From NCBI GenBank assembly GCA_028693085.1, contig JAQUWC010000039.1, forward strand, positions 1 through 17,816: a stretch of DNA of 17,816 nucleotides, written 5' to 3'. This document shows, piece by piece, positions 17,001-17,816 of this stretch. The DNA is from UBA5266 sp002411545. GTDB lineage: Bacteria; Bacteroidota; Bacteroidia; Bacteroidales; WCHB1-69. The notes below the pieces were generated by a model. That model was not told the origin of the DNA. It was given only the letters and a program-made list of their open reading frames with translations, and made no database searches. Every line of letters starts with the position of its first letter. Position 1 is the stretch's first letter. Position numbers and translations under genes: made by a program.

Positions 17001-17727
17001 TGCCATTATTGTATCCGTCAATAGCACCCGTTGCATCGATTGAACCATGATATTCTCGTGCAGGTCCTTTGGTTTCTATTTCTATTACACTAGTAGCATT
17101 ACCATAACGGGCAGGTATACCTCCTGCAATCAGAGAAACACTGGCAACGGCAGCGGCAGGAATTCCACCCGAACCACTCATCCTAACTCCGTCTTGATAA
17201 AATACGGTTTCACCCGGACGATTACCACGTACACTAATATCACTACCGGAACCAACAACACCACTCATCATACTTATCGCATTGGAAATTGATTTTCCCG
17301 GCAATTGAGACAATGACTCTCCGTCCATGACTTCTTCCGAACGTGTTTGGTCAAGCTCAATAATTGGCGGCTTGGCTATAATAACAACGCCCTCCAAATC
17401 TTGTGATCCACAATTTATGTTTACGTCTTGAAACTTTACTTGACTTCCTCTAAAATCAATTCCCGATATTTTTGTCTCTGTACATCCTACGTAGGTTACT
17501 TCCAAATCGAACTTACCTGTTGGAATAGGTTTTATGGTATAAGACCCATCATCTCCCGTTACGGCTCCCAATAATAATGTACCTTCTTGCATCAATTTCA
17601 CCGTTGCATAAGCAACCGGTTTACCCTGTTCATCGGTTACTGTTCCCTTTAAAGTCGCATTCTGGGCATAGATATAATTTGAAATAAGCATAACTATTCC
17701 AAATACATAAAATATTTTTTTATACAT
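14038..17727 (-). CDS. TonB-dependent outer-membrane receptor with carboxypeptidase-regulatory-like N-terminal domain
   Basis: At 1,229 residues it is large for the class. A signal peptide (1-21, cut at 'YAQ|N') precedes a carboxypeptidase-regulatory-like beta-sandwich (about 24-105; 'LKGTVTDEQGKPVAYATVKL', 'GDDGSYTIKPIPTGKFDLEV'). The plug (about 120-220) shows 'LPGKSISNAISMMSGVV', 'DISVRGNRPGETVFYQDGVRM' and 'IAGGIPARYGNATSVIEIETKG'. The barrel runs from ~225 to the terminal aromatic 'RRFVLGITYQF'. Three barrel turns predicted to face the periplasm are strongly basic (about 255-272, 1058-1075 and 1137-1148). No SusD-like lipoprotein lies beside it. The next genes are the giant secreted protein and the PorV-like barrel. 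The substrate is unknown, and whether it imports a ligand or supports export or display of its neighbour is open. Confidence 0.95.
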   Translation of the reverse strand: MYKKIFYVFGIVMLISNYIYAQNATLKGTVTDEQGKPVAYATVKLMQEGTLLLGAVTGDDGSYTIKPIPTGKFDLEVTYVGCTETKISGIDFRGSQVKFQDVNINCGSQDLEGVVIIAKPPIIELDQTRSEEVMDGESLSQLPGKSISNAISMMSGVVGSGSDISVRGNRPGETVFYQDGVRMSGSGGIPAAAVASVSLIAGGIPARYGNATSVIEIETKGPAREYHGSIDATGAIDGYNNGSMQVVISGPLQVKRKASDAEPAKKKKERGRVGFMIAGLGSYSPGSIIRGGTYRAPQSLIDKIVENPLRPAMAGNSSAAMNPEIAYITKDQLDISKRVQNGESYGGTLTGKLDIRTPANIDLIMSGRFSYSKGRSWSLGNSIFNSANNPETESLGGLGMIRFTQRFTSDTGSIFQNAYYRIQVDYQLSTTSTYNKFHRDNIFDYGYIGKFVHSEKKNYTIGSDTINGHFFEDVYVLTNYYYPVDTFIASDKNPAMARYTELAYQQLRKDGYRDIYDEMIQQYNGLLNGENPTSAYSMFAAPGVGYDKYSKSKGQQLGLNAYLSFDVKDHAVELGYQFEQSISQSFSLSATPLWTLMRQKANSHIEELDETTAKGVYIDGIFVDTINYNKLINYESQSTFDKSLRTKLGAADDEWIDIDSYDPETFSLDMFSAEELLNEGNNYVAYSGYNYLGTKTTNKPLTMEDMKKWFNGDSSQILPSIGASKPIYMAFYMQDRFSIKTLLFNIGLRLDVFDANTPVIKDMYLFREAYTVKEVKQRNDVFVEGYTVPGSIGDDYVMYVIDPTADELQVTAYRNGNTWYDASGNIVTDPNDIAQSVGETALTPYLKDMPGPSNKTKVNWRAFQDYTPTFDNGGITLSPRLSFSFAVSDQSVFYAHYNVTTQRQYQMASPISYFFLQEGNTISNTSLKPSQSIDYEIGFRQAIGKDMALTLAAYYSEKRDNVQAYRYAQAYPFTYYSYTNIDFGTTQGFNIRLEMRRIKFVQFQTNYTLQFAKGTGSSAASNIAIIASGQPNLRTLNNLSYDRRHAINANLNFGFGHGEGPKSTRENKKTGKAKEIRWLENTSLNLSAQALSGLPYTRSSTVQSVTGQGTTTVLGSINGSRLPWSFSCDAKIQRVFVLASKNKEKTRKMPSTLSVYLDIYNIFNFKNITSVYPYTGNPLDDGYLTDADFQNFINSQLSAQSFIDYYTIVMETGRIGYPRRFVLGITYQF

Positions 17728-17816
17728 ATTTTTAATGTTTTTTATAGAAATATTAATATAAAACTTTCTCTCAAAATTTGAAGTTGTAAAAGTATAATAT
17801 TTTTTAATAAGATTTC

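Noticed and set aside
14038..17727. SusC/SusD-type polysaccharide utilisation locus
   Set aside because: No SusD-like lipoprotein, glycoside hydrolase or polysaccharide sensor occurs nearby, and the neighbours are a T9SS-like giant protein and a PorV-type barrel.
17728..17816. Promoter of the TonB-receptor cassette (TACTTTTA or AAATTTTG as imperfect -7 elements)
   Set aside because: Each has a mismatch to TAnnTTTG and no TTTG at the right distance, and the window ends too soon to judge.

Overview
The window looks like a stretch of chromosome from an AT-rich member of the Bacteroidota, probably Bacteroidales-like. The evidence is two proteins with canonical type IX secretion system (T9SS) C-terminal sorting domains, a PorV/PorQ-family outer-membrane protein, a TonB-dependent receptor with an N-terminal carboxypeptidase-regulatory-like domain, a TAnnTTTG-type promoter element, and mostly A-rich rather than Shine-Dalgarno-like sequence before start codons. 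I cannot name the genus. No mobile element, CRISPR array, rRNA or phage gene was seen.

Left block (plus strand, 1-4165): the 3' part of a secreted beta-propeller-like protein cut by the window edge, then, 19 nt later, a C10 (streptopain-family) cysteine peptidase with two CUB-like domains. Both end in T9SS sorting domains and probably form one transcript. It is closed by a strong hairpin terminator at 4193-4232 that can also serve the convergent tRNA.

Middle block (minus strand): tRNA-CAU at 4285-4358 with a recognisable Bacteroidota -7 promoter element. Then, read from right to left, comes a tight housekeeping operon: greA, a HIT-domain hydrolase, a GT2 glycosyltransferase, recR, and a His-rich 10-TM heavy-metal exporter candidate. 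Its gaps run from 3 to 18 nt. A 13-bp hairpin lies between the greA start and the next block.

Right block (minus strand, 17727 to 8317): a three-gene envelope cassette of a TonB-dependent receptor, a roughly 1,500-residue secreted/surface protein of a family I recognise by its conserved blocks but whose function I do not know, and a PorV/PorQ-family beta-barrel. This block is the best candidate for an under-described system. The PorV-like protein could be a dedicated T9SS shuttle for the giant protein, and the receptor could be the energised OM partner. There is no SusD-like gene, so this is not an ordinary Sus-type uptake locus. Its promoter was not found, and the window ends 89 nt upstream of the receptor start.
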